This document shows positions 21,205-31,049 of a stretch of 64,000 nucleotides of DNA, in pieces (within the stretch, counting starts at the first letter, position 1; each line of letters begins with the position of its first letter). The notes under the pieces are model-generated. The model was not told the origin of the DNA. It was given only the letters and a program-made list of their open reading frames with translations, and ran no database searches. A program made the position numbers and the translations under genes. The stretch is from Ichthyophis bannanicus (Eukaryota > Chordata > Amphibia > Gymnophiona > Ichthyophiidae), in contig CM066031.1 in NCBI GenBank assembly GCA_033557465.1, positions 1,672,640,800 to 1,672,704,799 of the forward strand, in the 5' to 3' direction.

Positions 21205-22707
21205 TTAATTTTTGGAAAAGAATGGTTTTTTGAAAGATTTCTTTCTTGCAGGATCAGCTGTGCCCTTGGATAATCTGTCCAAGGTGGAGCTGTCAGCATC
21301 CAACTCACTGGCCTTTTCCTGCCAATCTTTGCCAAACAGGTTCTCACCAGTACAAGGAATACTGCCCAATTTGTCTTGTACCCAGAGCCTCAAATCAGAT
21401 GTCTGGAGCCAGGCAATTCTACGTGCACCTATGGCAATGGCAGAGGTTCTGCTTATGCACTCAAAACAGTCAAAAGCTGCACGATTGACAAATTTGGAAA
21501 CATCCTGGGCATGTTTGACCAATGTGAGAAAATCCTGTCTCCTATCCTCAGGAAGAAGAGGACTCAAAACCTCTAAATCTCCTGTGATTTCCTTCAGAAA
21601 CATTCCCATATATAAAATATAGGAACTGATCCTAGCAGAAAGCATGGAAGCTTGGAAGGTACGACATCCAAAAGCATCCAAAGCTCTGCACTCACGTCCT
21701 GGGGGATTAGAGGCATGTCTCTTTGCACTCCTGATCCTCCTCATAGCTGACTCCACTACAATAGAGTGGTGAGGGAGCTGAGTTTTTTGGAAACCAGGAC
21801 AAGGAAGGACTCTATACATAATGTCAAGTCTACGAGAATGAGGAGAGGTGGTAAGAGGGGTCTCCCACATTCTGAGCATGAGATCATGCAAGATCTCATG
21901 GATGGGCAAAGTAGCTACCTCTTTAGGAGCTTTAGAATACTGTAAAATTTCCAGCTCCTTTGCTCTGGGCTCTGTTTCAGGAGCCACAGTAAGAGAGACC
22001 CCTAGCCACCTCCCTGATGAAATCCTGGAAGGAGATATCCTCCGGAGGAGAAATCCTGCGTTTACAGGAGGAGGGCTCCTCTGGAAGAAGTGCTCTGGTA
22101 TCGACAGTCTGTCGGAATCCTCAGATTCCTCTGAGGACTCTAAGTACCTTCTGTCCGGATGCTCTTGTAGAGCCCGATACCCGTACCGACCGAAGTCGGT
22201 ACCGGGGGGAATCAATAACGGTGTATCGGTACCGGAGGGCATCTGGTGACTGGGTGCCGGCAATGCGGACACCGCTGTCGATGTTGATGCTATCGGTACC
22301 GGTGCCGGAGTCGGTACCGGCTGAACTGTCTGACGCGGTTCGGATACCGCAAGGAGAGCCGCCAGACTGTGTTCAATAGCCAGGAACCTCTTGTCTACTG
22401 ACAGTGCAGATGCCTAGATGTCAGTACCGGAGAAGACAGCCGGTACCCCAGAGCATGGCACCAGTAGTTCTGCCGAGGCCGAGGCCTTGAGAACATCCTG
22501 GAGCCCCAATAATGCTTTGGAAGCCGAAGCCTCCCGCCGGGGCAATTTTGCCGGTGCAGAATCCTCAAGGGCAACGCCAGAGGCATCTCGGTGCTTAGAA
22601 TGAGATCTAGCCTTTGAGGACCGGCTGGACTTATGTTTAGTTACCTGAGATCCAAGGGAGGAAGAAACATAGAAACATAGAAATATGACGACAGAAAAAG
22701 ACCACAT
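21205..22707 (-). pseudogene. DIRS-3 gag, central and C-terminal part
   Basis: A 355-codon open frame (22272-21205) carries the acidic segment, the conserved block (LMLRMWETPLTTSPHS, YRVLPCPGFQKTQLPHHSIV, ARISSYILYMGMFLKEI) and the C-terminal region (RAAFDCFECISRTSAIAIGA, WLQTSDLRLWVQDKLGSI, PCTGENLFGKDWQEK). The 22707-22414 frame carries the preceding Ser/Lys-rich part. A CR1 insertion at 22665-23335 separates it from the N-terminal zinc motif. Apart from the CR1, about two frameshifts break it. Confidence 0.82.
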
Positions 22708-23335
22708 GGCCTATCTAGTCTGTCCTTCCATAACAACTACAACAGTCCCCTTTTTACCTTTAGAGATCCTCTGTGTTTGTCCCATGCTTTTTTATTTATT
22801 TAATTTATTTATTTATTTACATTCTCTTATATACCGTGCTATTCTGCATCAGTGCGGTTTACATTGAACAAACTGAAATTACATTGAACAGGGCATTATA
22901 ACTTGGAGATAGCTATTTTACAGGGAACATGGGCTATGGAGGGTTAAGTGGCCACAAGTGACCACAAGTGACCACAAGCAGCACCTGAGGGACTAGAAAC
23001 CCCAGTCCTTCCGGTCCAAGTTTGTTGTCCTCTAGTGGGATTTGAACCCCCGACCTTCCGGCCTGAAGTACCTTGCCCCCAACCACTAGGCCACTCCTCC
23101 ACTCCATTTTTGAATTCAGTTACTGTCCTCATCTCTACCACCTCCACTGGGAGACTATTCCACGGATCCACTACTCTTTCCGTAAAGAAATATTTCCGCA
23201 TATCACTCCTGAATCTATCTCCCTTCACCCTCATCCCATGTCTCCTCGTAGCAGAACTTGCTTTCAGTTGAAAGAGGCTCTCTCCCTGAACATTTATGCC
23301 ACGGAGGTATTTAAACATCTCTATCATATCACCAG
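22665..23335 (-). mobile_element. CR1-like LINE 3' fragment inserted in DIRS-3 gag
   Basis: The fragment comprises 22665-22790 and 23107-23335, interrupted by a SINE. It is flanked by AGGAAG at 22659-22664 and 23336-23341 (target duplication). It ends in two ATGTTTCT-type octamers and encodes the same C-terminal domain as the CR1 at 5354-5638 (YLRGINVQGESLFQLKASSA). Strongly 5' truncated. Confidence 0.87.
22791..23106 (-). mobile_element. tRNA-derived SINE with L2-like tail, inserted in the CR1
   Basis: Read on the minus strand, the head at 23105-23030 contains an A-box-like TGGCCTAGTGG and a B-box-like GGTTCAAATCC spaced as in a tRNA gene. The 3' end (22793-22900) matches L2 LINE tails (GTAAACCGCACTGA...GGTATATAAGA) and closes with ATTT repeats. 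The insertion splits the CR1 at a poly-T stretch, as seen by comparison with the uninterrupted CR1 at 5428-5440. Such SINEs are transcribed by RNA polymerase III and mobilised by L2 enzymes. Confidence 0.82.
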
Positions 23336-23397
23336 AGGAAGCCCTGGAAGACGTTGATGCCACCGAAGCTGCATCAGAGGGAAACAGGGTACTGAGC

Positions 23398-23622
23398 TTA
23401 GCAGCTCGGTTCTGCCGACTTTTTAGACATCATGGCACAGGACATACAATCCGTGATGGAGTGGTCAGGACCTAAACATTTCAGACACCATTCATGGGTG
23501 TCGGTGGTGGAGATGGTACCGCCACACTTGGTGCACTTTTTGAAACCTGAAGCAGGTTTCTCCATTGTAGGAAAAACATTTGGGCCTAAGGCCCAAAAAG
23601 GCGCATGCACCTGGGAAAACAT
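23398..23622 (-). pseudogene. DIRS-3 gag N-terminus with zinc motif
   Basis: The frame reaches MEKPASGFKKCTKCGG, then TDTHEWCLKCLGPDHSITDC and MSCAMM, which is the complete CxxC / DTHxxCxxCLGxxH / CxxC pattern. It is cut from the rest of gag by the CR1 insertion. The upstream leader runs into the right ITR. Confidence 0.82.
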
Positions 23623-23849
23623 GGGAAAAATACTAAGTATATTTTATATATATTTTTTTTTGTTGTTGTTTTTAAAGAACAGAAATAAAGAAAGGAAAAC
23701 CGGTGGTACCGGCAGAGCATCAAGGAAGGCGGACGTGACCACAAAAAATAAAGTAATAAGGAAGAATTTTCTGCGGTGACAGGAACAACGACCTGCTGGC
23801 TCCGCGGAAAATGAAGAACTGGAGAGAGGCAGTTGGGAAAGGCGGGAAG

Positions 23850-23982
23850 GCAGCACGCAGGCGCTGTGGGATGCTCGCAAAAGCTTTCTAATTGGACGCT
23901 GGGGAGCATTCCCGCGCAGGCTCCGTCTGTACCGACGATACCCATATGTGAAGACTACATTCCTGGTTGTTCCTGGAGATAA
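23850..23982 (-). repeat. Right ITR of DIRS-3
   Basis: Beta-family terminus: GATGCTCGCAAAAGC through GGCTCCGTCTGTACCGACG to TTCCTGGAGATA. Confidence 0.82.
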
Positions 23983-23985
23983 GGG

Positions 23986-24180
23986 TGCTAAGCTTAGCAG
24001 CTCGGTTCTGCCGGCCCCTTTTCGACATCATCCCACAGGCAACACACTCTGAAATAGAGTGTTCAGGACCTAAACATTTGAGGCACCACTCATGGGTGTC
24101 GGTGATGGAGATGGTACCGCCACACTTAGAACACTTTTTAAAACCCGAAGCAGGTTTTTCCATTCTGAAGGAAAAGTTAG
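23986..24180 (-). pseudogene. DIRS-2 gag N-terminus with zinc motif
   Basis: The frame contains MEKPASGFKKCSKCGGTISI, TDTHEWCLKCLGPEHSISEC and VACGMM. It lies directly beyond the DIRS-3 right end and is followed by the DIRS-2 right ITR (24440-24570). The following mid-gag part is absent from both halves of DIRS-2. Confidence 0.82.
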
Positions 24181-24719
24181 GCCTAGTGCCCAAAATGGCG
24201 CGTAGCACCTGAGAGAAAATTACTGGAAAGACTCCAGAAGAAAGTTTGGGTTTGTTTGTTTTTTTTTTAAAAGAAAAGAAAGAACCACCACCAGCGGTAC
24301 CGGTGTAGCATCGAGGGAAGGCAGACGCGACCACAAAAAAGAATAGAAGGGATTTTTTTCTGCAGTGACAGGATGTGCGACCTGTCGGCTCCTCGGAAAA
24401 TGAAGATCTGGAGAGGGACAGTTGGGAAAGGCGGGAAGGCAGCATGCAGGCGCTGTGGGATGCTCCCAAAAGCTTTCCTATTGGACGCTGGGGAGCGTTC
24501 CCAAGCAGGCTCCATCGGTACCGACGATACCCATATGTGAAGACTACATTCCTGCTTGTTCCTGGAGATAGCCTTTGGGATTGCTGCCACGCATGTGTGG
24601 TCCTCTTCCTGCCGAAGGGTGCCATCTTGCTCAGTCAGGTCCCTTAGCTCAAGCCCTACCAAGCAGATGGCAAGGGAAGGATAAAAATCCAGCAACTCAT
24701 CAGGGGAGGTGGGAGGGTA

Positions 24720-24816
24720 GTGACGACTGATTCCTGCTGTCCCTGGAGAACATCTGTTACAGGTGAGTAACTACGCTTTCTCCAGGAACAATCAGGAAGT
24801 CAGTCCTCATTTATGG
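24720..24816 (-). repeat. ICR of DIRS-1
   Basis: This holds the reverse complement of the left terminus (ending GAGTAACTACGC) joined directly to the reverse complement of the right terminus (TTTCTCCAGGAACAATCAGG). That junction arrangement defines the internal complementary region of DIRS elements and would template a closed circle. Confidence 0.85.
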
Positions 24817-24966
24817 GACTCCCCAGCAATAGACTACCGAACCTGTAACCAAAAACGCCTCCACGAGGTCGTAAGCCGAAACCGATGCCCGAAGGAACCA
24901 GAGTTCTCCGGTCCCCCGGCCAAAACCCTCGGTAGCCATCGAGAAGGGTCAGAGGGCAGGAGCTGC

Positions 24967-25890
24967 TTATACCCCGAATAGATTACGGAGTACAGCCTGG
25001 CTGAAGGCGTTATCCCGGTGGGACTCCCTCTCCAGGCAGTAGTGTGAAGCGAAGGTATTTGCCAAAGCCCAGGTAGCATTCCAGCAGATGTCCATCAGAG
25101 GTACTGAGCACAGCAAAGGCACTGAAGTCACCTTGGCTTGGACGCAGTGCGCAATGACCCTCCGATCCAGCGGGGTGCCCACCTTTGTGGGTGCGAAGGT
25201 GATGTAATCTGCCACACAAAAGGAGCGCGTGCACTTTGTGACTGCCTGTCCCAGGCAATTAGGACCGTAGGATATGAAGAGCTGGCCAGACTTGCGATGA
25301 GGCTGGATGCGCTGCAGGTAGAAGGCAAGAGCCCTCTTTCAGTCGAATGTATGCAAAACCGCTGATGCCTGGTCAGCATGGGGTCTCTGGAAGAAAGTCG
25401 GTAAGACTATCTCCTGACTGAGATGGAAATCCGACACAACCTTCGGCTGGAACTTGGGGTGGGTATGGAGGACCACCCTGTTCCTATAGAACCTGGTATA
25501 AGAAGCATCCACCATGAATGCCTGGAGTTCACTGACTTGATTGGGCCGAGGTCAAAGCCATCAGGAAGATCACCTTCCAGGATAGGTGCCAGCGCAAGCA
25601 AGTTGCCATCGGCTCAAAAGGTGAATGCGTAAGCTGCATGAACACTACGTTCAGGTCCCACTCCGCCGGGGGAGGCCGGCTAGGAGGCTTGGAAAGCAAG
25701 AGACCCCGCATAAAGCGGGAGACCAAGAGCTGCTCAGAGAGGGGTTTACCCTCAACGGGGAGGTGGCTTGCCAAGATGGCACTGAGGTGCACCCTGACCG
25801 AGTTAGACTTCAGCCCTTCCTTAGAGAGGTGAAGGAGGTACTGGAGGACCCATTGGGTAGGACAAGAAAACGGGTCGATCTGGAGCCCGG
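24967..25890 (-). pseudogene. DIRS-1 tyrosine recombinase remnant
   Basis: Fragments in several frames (25215-24967 and 25792-25529 are the clearest) align with the YR of DIRS-5. Preserved parts include WDLNVVFMQLTHSPFEPMA, LMALTSAQ (box I region, Arg context lost), the C-terminal MDICWNATWA and ASHYCLERES with the tyrosine. The HxxR motif reads HCVQAK, so the second catalytic arginine is replaced by glutamine; CGN to CAN is a typical methyl-CpG change. Together with frameshifts this makes the recombinase inactive. In a functional element this enzyme would insert the circular cDNA. Confidence 0.8.
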
Positions 25891-25894
25891 AGCA

Positions 25895-27767
25895 TCATAT
25901 CGAGAAGCACCGCCACTTGAAGGCATACGCTCGTCTCGTCGAGTCTTTCCTTGACGCGAGGAAGACCTCCATGACCTTCTCTGGTAGATCCAGCGGGGCT
26001 AGGGATACCCGTTCAGTCGCCAGGCTGTGAGGGACAACAAGGCCAGGTTTGGGTGGAGCACCCGACCCCTCTTCTTGTGTTAGCAGGTCTGGGGCACAGC
26101 CCAGGGGAACTGGGGGTTTAGACGAGAGCAGGAGTGGGAACCATGGCCGCCAAGGCCACGAAGGCACGACAAGTATCACTGACGCCCGATCCCGCTCAAC
26201 CTTGTGAAGGGTTTTCACGATGAGAGGAGGAGGAGGGAACGCATAAAGGAGACCAGAGGTACAACTCATGAGGAATGCATCCGGGGCATCCCTGCTTGGG
26301 TGCAGAATCGGCCCGCAAAAGCGGGGAAGCTGCGCGTTCATCGGGCTGGCAAATAGGTCCATGGTCGGGGTCCCGCACCGATGGAACAAGAGGCCAGCCA
26401 CCTCCGGGTCCAACTGCCACTTGTGGGGGCGGAGGATCCTGCTGAGCCTGTCTGCGAGGATGTTCTCGTGGCCCGGGAGGTAGACCGCCTGCAGTGTCAT
26501 TCCCCGATGGAAGGCAAAGGAGCAGAGGACTGCCTCCTGGCAGATGAGGCAGGAGCCTGTGCCCCCCTCCTTGTTGATGTAAAACATCGCCACTCGGTTG
26601 TCGGTCTGCACGAGCACCAACTTCCCCTTCAGATGTTCCTCTGAGGCCATCGGAGCAAGTTTATCTGCTGATGGGACTCTTCGGGTGACCACTGCCCCTG
26701 AGTGCACAGCGCACCGCAGTGGGCTCCCCGCCCCAGCAGGGAAGCATTCGTGGTCAGGACAAGCTTGTGCTGTGGGATTTGGAAGGGCAGCCCCCGGAGA
26801 AGGTTGCAGGGGTCCTGCCACCAATCCAGAGACATTCGAAGGTCGAGGGAGACCCGAATGGGGTCTCTTAGGTGTCCCAAGGCCAGGCTCCACTGAGCAC
26901 CAAGGCACCACTGGGCCGTCCGCATGTGAATGCAGGCGTGGGGAGTGACATGGACAGTGGAGACCATGTGCCCCAAGAGGTGCAGCATAGTACACACTGT
27001 AACCAGAGTGTTTTGGACCTGAGCCGCCAGGGCTCGAAGGCAGGCTGCCTGGTCCGCCGGCAGAAAGGCGGTCGCTCACTGGGTGTCGAGGTGTGCACCG
27101 ATGAACTCCAAGTCCTGCACCGGTTCGAGATGGGATTTGGGGTAGTTGACCAGGAATTTGTGGAGGAGAATCGTGCGGGATGCTGCCGATTGAGCCTCTC
27201 CAGCCGAGGACCCTGTGACGAGCCAGTTGTCGAAATAAGGAAAGACTAGGACACGGATAGGCACTTCGTGAAGATCTGCGGGGTGGACACGAGTCCGAAG
27301 GGGAGCACCCTGTACTGATAATGTTCCCCTGCACCCTGAAGCACAGATATTGTCTGTGCTGGGGGTGACTCAAGATGTGGGAGTAAGTGTCCCTGAGATC
27401 CAAGGAGCTTAGCCAATTGTCCTGCTGGAGGAAGAGCAGTAGGATGCCAAGCGATGGCATTTTGAACTTCTCCTGCACCAAAAACTTGTTTAACTTTCTG
27501 AGGTCGAGGATAGGCCATAGACCTCCCGTCTTTTTGGGGATGAGGAAGTACCGAGAATAAAAGTCCTGACCTCAGAGATGCATTGGTACCCTCTCTAAAG
27601 CCCGCTGGGCGAGGAGGTTGTCCAGTTCCCACTGCAGGTATATCTGATGTGCGGGGAGTTGAGAAGGCTCCACTGGGGAGAAGGAAGGGGGAAGCCTGTC
27701 CAGACGGAGGCGGTACCCATCCAGGATCTCTCGGAGGACCCAGGTGTCCAACGTGACGGATGCCCAT
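25895..27767 (-). pseudogene. DIRS-1 RT-RNase H remnant
   Basis: RT N-terminal motifs lie in the upstream frames (27767-27246). FKMPSLGILLLF and WLSSLDLRDTYSH (RT motif A) start a 528-codon open frame (27481-25895) that shifts out of RT. That frame later recovers RNase H (VLVQTDNRVAMFYINKEGG), the post-RH segment (TMDLFASPMNAQLPRF, LLYAFPPPPL) and the beginning of the YR core-binding domain (STRRAYAFKWRCFSI). The DLFAS/YAFPP segment occupies the place where DIRS elements are described as carrying a Dam-like methyltransferase; I infer that identity from position only. The catalytic YLDDW region is frameshifted. Confidence 0.78.
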
Positions 27768-27841
27768 AGAGGGGCAAAGAGGGACAGGCGTCCCCTACTG
27801 ACTGCGAAGTTGCTGTAGGGTGACAGGCTAAGCTGCTGGCG

Positions 27842-29166
27842 TCAAAAACCCTGAGCGGGTCGAGGTGGCGCTGGAGTTTGTGCCTTGGGCCCTTTTGGCT
27901 TACGGTGAATGTGAGGGGCTTTCCCCTGCGTCGCTGGGGCCGGCGTGGGAGTGGGTGGGTAGGGTGGGTTCCCCTGGTACAGCAGGCCTTTCCTCGGGAA
28001 GAACAGCTTCTTAGGCTGTTGTTTCTTCCGAGGAAGGGAGACGGTTTTGCACGCGAGACAGGTTCGGGATACAAACTCAGTCTCTATCTCGGCGGCCTTG
28101 CCCTCCATGGATTTACCAAAAAGTTGTTCGCCGAAGCAGGGGACATCCAGGAGCTTTTCCTGTACCCACTGCTCCAAGTCTGAGGATTGGAGCCATGCCT
28201 GGCATCGGGCCCAGATGCCAGCAGCCGCCACACGGGCCAAGGATTCGAGTCCATTGTATGCAGCACAGGAGATGTACTTTGAGAACTCTGCAACTGACTT
28301 CAGGAGGGTCTGGAACCTTAGAAAGGGTTCGCCCGCGAGGAAACCTCCAAGCTCCTTGGCGAGGTCACGTAAGAACATGCCCATGTACAGTTGGTAAGTT
28401 GAATATGGCATGTGAGCATGGATCCTTGGCAGGCTTTGCATCCCAGGATGTCAAGGGCTCTCGACTCCCTACCCGGCGGAACCAAAGAATGAGACTTCGG
28501 GCTCTTTTGTTTCCTCATTCCTGATTCCACCACCATGGAGGTATGGGGAAGGTGGGTTTTCCCAAAACCCAGGACCACGCTGGACCCTGTACATCGTGTT
28601 GAGGTGCTAACTCACAATGGAAACCAAGGCAGGTGTTTCCCACATGCGGAGAAGAAGCCTGGACAGATTAGGAGGAACTGGGACAGTGAGACTCTCCTGA
28701 GGCGGGGACTCGTAGTGCAAGATATTGAGCTCTTCAGCTCGAGGCTCCTCTTTGGCTTGGGTAGCCAGGTTGAGGGCCCGCGCCATGTCCCGCATGAACA
28801 CTAGAAAGGATGTGTCCTCGGGCGACGAATGCCTCTGAAAAGTAGACAGGGACGGGTCCGAAGGGAAGTCCCTGTGGACACGGGTCTCCGGTGAAGTATC
28901 CCCATCTGACTCCCAACCCGAGAGATCTGAGGAGGAGTCCGATTCGGGTTGGTCGCCCTGTCCGGAGGACTTTTTCTTAAGAGCGAGCAGAGCTCCGGAT
29001 CATGGTCGGCCCCCAGACAGCAGTCATGGGTGTCCATAAGCAATATGTTCTTGAAGCACCTGTCGCATTTTTTGAAACCGGTGGCCATTGGGGCAAAAAG
29101 TGCCCCAGCGAGGTCAAAGACCCTCGTAGCCAGCGGTTGAAGTAAAAAAGGGCATGAAGCCCACAA
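27842..29166 (-). pseudogene. DIRS-1 gag remnant
   Basis: Two overlapping frames (29166-28801, and 28578 to 27842 in pieces) give a gag protein that matches DIRS-5 and DIRS-7. It has the N-terminal zinc-type motif FKKCDRCFKNILLMDTHDC, then an acidic Ser/Glu-rich middle, then a conserved helical block (TYQLYMGMFLRDLAKELGG) and a basic, Pro/Gln-rich C-terminus. The expected CLG of the zinc motif is partly deleted. Frameshifts break it at about 28800 and 28440. Confidence 0.75.
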
Positions 29167-29339
29167 AAGGGAAAAACATGCTACAAAAACGTCCCCTTGC
29201 TTGAAGAAAGAAAGGAGCAGAGAAAGGATGGGTAGAGGACCAGTGCAACCAGAAAAATTGCAGGCCAGAGGCCAAAAAAATTAACTCTTTTTCCAAGGGA
29301 CAAAGACGTGCGTCCGAAGGGCTCCGCAGAAAAAGGGAG

Positions 29340-29443
29340 ACTGAGCAAGATGGCACCCTTGGGCAGGAAGAGGACCACGCATGAGTGGCAGCAATCCCAA
29401 AGGCTTCCTTAAGTGAGGGCTGACTTCTTGCTTGTTCCTGGAG
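29340..29443 (-). repeat. Right ITR of DIRS-1 (internally deleted)
   Basis: It matches the inner and outer parts of the DIRS-5 right ITR but jumps from the GGCTTCC block straight to AAGTGAGG, losing about 60 bp. The element ends at CTTGTTCCTGGAG before unrelated DNA. Confidence 0.75.
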
Positions 29444-29445
29444 TA

Positions 29446-30021
29446 CATCCACAATACATTCTGTGAAATAGGATGTTATGTGATTTGGACGTTGTGCAAA
29501 CACCATACTATATACATGCGGGAAGCTGCTGCTTTCGCTACGTCCGGTTTCTGAACTCTATTATAACCTTATGGGACCGCGGACATATATGCAGTTGAAT
29601 TTTACCTAAATGGATGTTATGCGGTACATACTTGTATTCTTTTGTCAAGGACTACCTACCTTCCTTGGCAATAGTTTGAGTGGGCTTCTGAAGCTACTAC
29701 TTGACTTCTCTTGTTTAAACAAAAAATGCAGGCATTCCTTTATGGAACTACCATTTTTTATGCAGTTAAAGGCAAACATTAATTTTACAGTTTCACTTTA
29801 ATCAGTGCACAATTTGACTACTGATTAAAATCATTATTTAAAATCAAATCTGCCTTACTCTTAAATGCAAAGTCTAAACTGCATACTTTAAGGTGAGATT
29901 TTACTTACAAGTCGGGTTGCCAACTGGCTCCAGATACGCCCATCAGGCTCGATGCAGTCCTGGGTTTTACCATTGCATGCAGGGACATTCAGTTCTGATT
30001 TCTCCATTGCACTCCGTAAGA
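29446..30021. other. Intronic DNA between DIRS-1 and an L2 tail, nothing recognised
   Basis: AT-rich single-copy-looking sequence with no ORF, structured RNA or repeat tail that I can recognise. Confidence 0.55.
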
Positions 30022-30780
30022 AATTTATTTATTTATTTATTTATTTAGTGTACACTTATATCCCGCTACTTCCAGCGATCAGCAGCGGTATTCCAACACA
30101 GAAAGAGAGTGGCTGTACTGGCCATAATTTACAATATACAGGATGATTAGTGGAAGAGGTACAGTTCACAGCACACAGTATGATTAGTGGGAATAGTACA
30201 GTTCACAGCACACAGGGATAAGGTTTAGACACATTGCAAAGGGAATAATTACAATTAGTATTTACAATTACAATTAGTATTTACAAAAGAAGTTTCAATT
30301 TACACAAGCAGATACATATTCACACATCAGTGAGTCTATTGGTGGCGATCTCATTGCTGACATGATTCATACAATTTGCTTTGTGGATTGAGATTATGTA
30401 GTGTTGAAGTGTGACTGGAATAAGTACGTCTTGAGTTGTTTTCTGAAGACCATTAGGTCACTGCACGCTCTTAGATCTACTGGTAGCTTGTTCCAGAGTT
30501 GAGGTGCTATGAACGAGAATGCTCGGTTGCTGGTCTGGACATTGACGTGCCTCATGCGGCCGGGGACCAGTAAGGTGTTGAGGCTCGGGGAACGTCTGCT
30601 CCTGTTATTTGTTTGGGCTGACACAAGTGAGCCGAGGTAAGAGGGCGCGATGTTATGGAGGAGCTTGAATGTGGTGACTATGATTTTATACTGTATTCGG
30701 GCATTGATTGGGAGCCAATGCAGGTCAATTAAAGTAGGTGTGATGTGATCCTTTAGTCTTGTTCCTGTTATGATTCACTA
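30022..30780 (-). mobile_element. L2-type LINE 3' fragment (L2-c)
   Basis: It starts at the left with an ATTT run (30022-30046) that is the element's 3' end. The 30624-30394 frame encodes the L2 C-terminal motif SNRAFSFIAPQLWNKLPVDL, then FRKQLKTYLF. RT and endonuclease are truncated. Confidence 0.82.
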
Positions 30781-30884
30781 CAAGCCTCTGCATGCAATGG
30801 GGTAAACTCAGGATTGGATCAAGCCTGTTGGGTGCACCTGCAGCCAGTTGGCAACCCTGCTTACCAGAAAATCATCTTTCCTGG

Positions 30885-31045
30885 AGTTCTTCTAAACCAG
30901 TCCAGACAAGTGGGATGTGTTCCCCCTACCAGCAGATATGGCGTCAGAGACAGAATAAGAAACTTCCATTGATATCATCATTGTTACTAATTCTGATGCA
31001 GCTAGGGGCACACTTCAGAATTCATACCCAAGCATATAGTCAAGA
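30885..31045 (-). mobile_element. Solo DIRS terminal fragment (delta-like)
   Basis: GTTCTTCTAAACCAGTCCAG, ACAAGTGGGATGTG and CCCTACCAGCAGAT match the terminus at 51517-51690 and, more loosely, the DIRS-11 left ITR. The match continues through AATTCATACCCAAGC. No ICR or ORF is attached, so it is a scrap left by deletion. Confidence 0.6.
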
Positions 31046-31049
31046 ACCT

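Larger units (their letters stand above)
7003..23981 (-). mobile_element. DIRS-3: third layer of the nest (beta family), left terminus missing
   Basis: Pieces are ~7003-10330 and 21190-23981, separated by DIRS-4. Sequence continuity is clear: the left piece ends CTGCTGGGAAAGC inside gag and the right resumes AGCAGGATAAAACC, matching the uninterrupted DIRS-2 stretch CTGCTGGGTATAGGAGGG at 6631-6648. The copy starts abruptly just inside the ITR, next to the ICR (7044-7142); the outer left ITR is absent. The right terminus is intact (TTCCTGGAGATA at 23971-23982). Confidence 0.82.
3046..24570 (-). mobile_element. DIRS-2: second layer of the nest (beta family)
   Basis: Pieces are 3046-~7005 and 23982-24570, separated by DIRS-3 and its contents. 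The left terminus is ATAGTTACTCACCTG and the right is TTCCTGGAGATA. It is flanked by the core dinucleotide GC on both sides, in a DIRS-1 target reading AAAGCCTTT. The left part carries ITR, ICR (3313-3411), YR and the RT N-terminus, interrupted by a CR1, then the gag C-terminus. The right part carries the gag N-terminus and right ITR. About 1.2 kb of mid-gag is missing at the DIRS-3 boundary. Confidence 0.85.
2926..29445 (-). mobile_element. DIRS-1: outermost DIRS retroelement of the nest (alpha family)
   Basis: The left ITR piece is 2926-3045 and the remainder is 24571-29445; everything between is DIRS-2 and its contents. The join is exact. The left piece ends CAAAGAAAGC and the right resumes GCCTTTGGGA, while the uninterrupted version (CTTTCAAAGAAAGCCTTTGG) is present in DIRS-5 at 11401-11420. 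Net length is about 5 kb. Order in sense direction: right ITR (29340-29443, with an internal deletion), gag, RT-RNase H-MT, YR, ICR (24720-24816), left ITR. All ORFs are broken, with several CpG-type losses, consistent with its being the oldest layer. Confidence 0.88.

Noticed and set aside
2926..29445. Endogenous retrovirus or LTR retrotransposon
   Set aside because: There are no direct LTRs, primer-binding site, protease or integrase. The termini are inverted, an ICR is present and the recombinase is of tyrosine type, all of which indicate DIRS.
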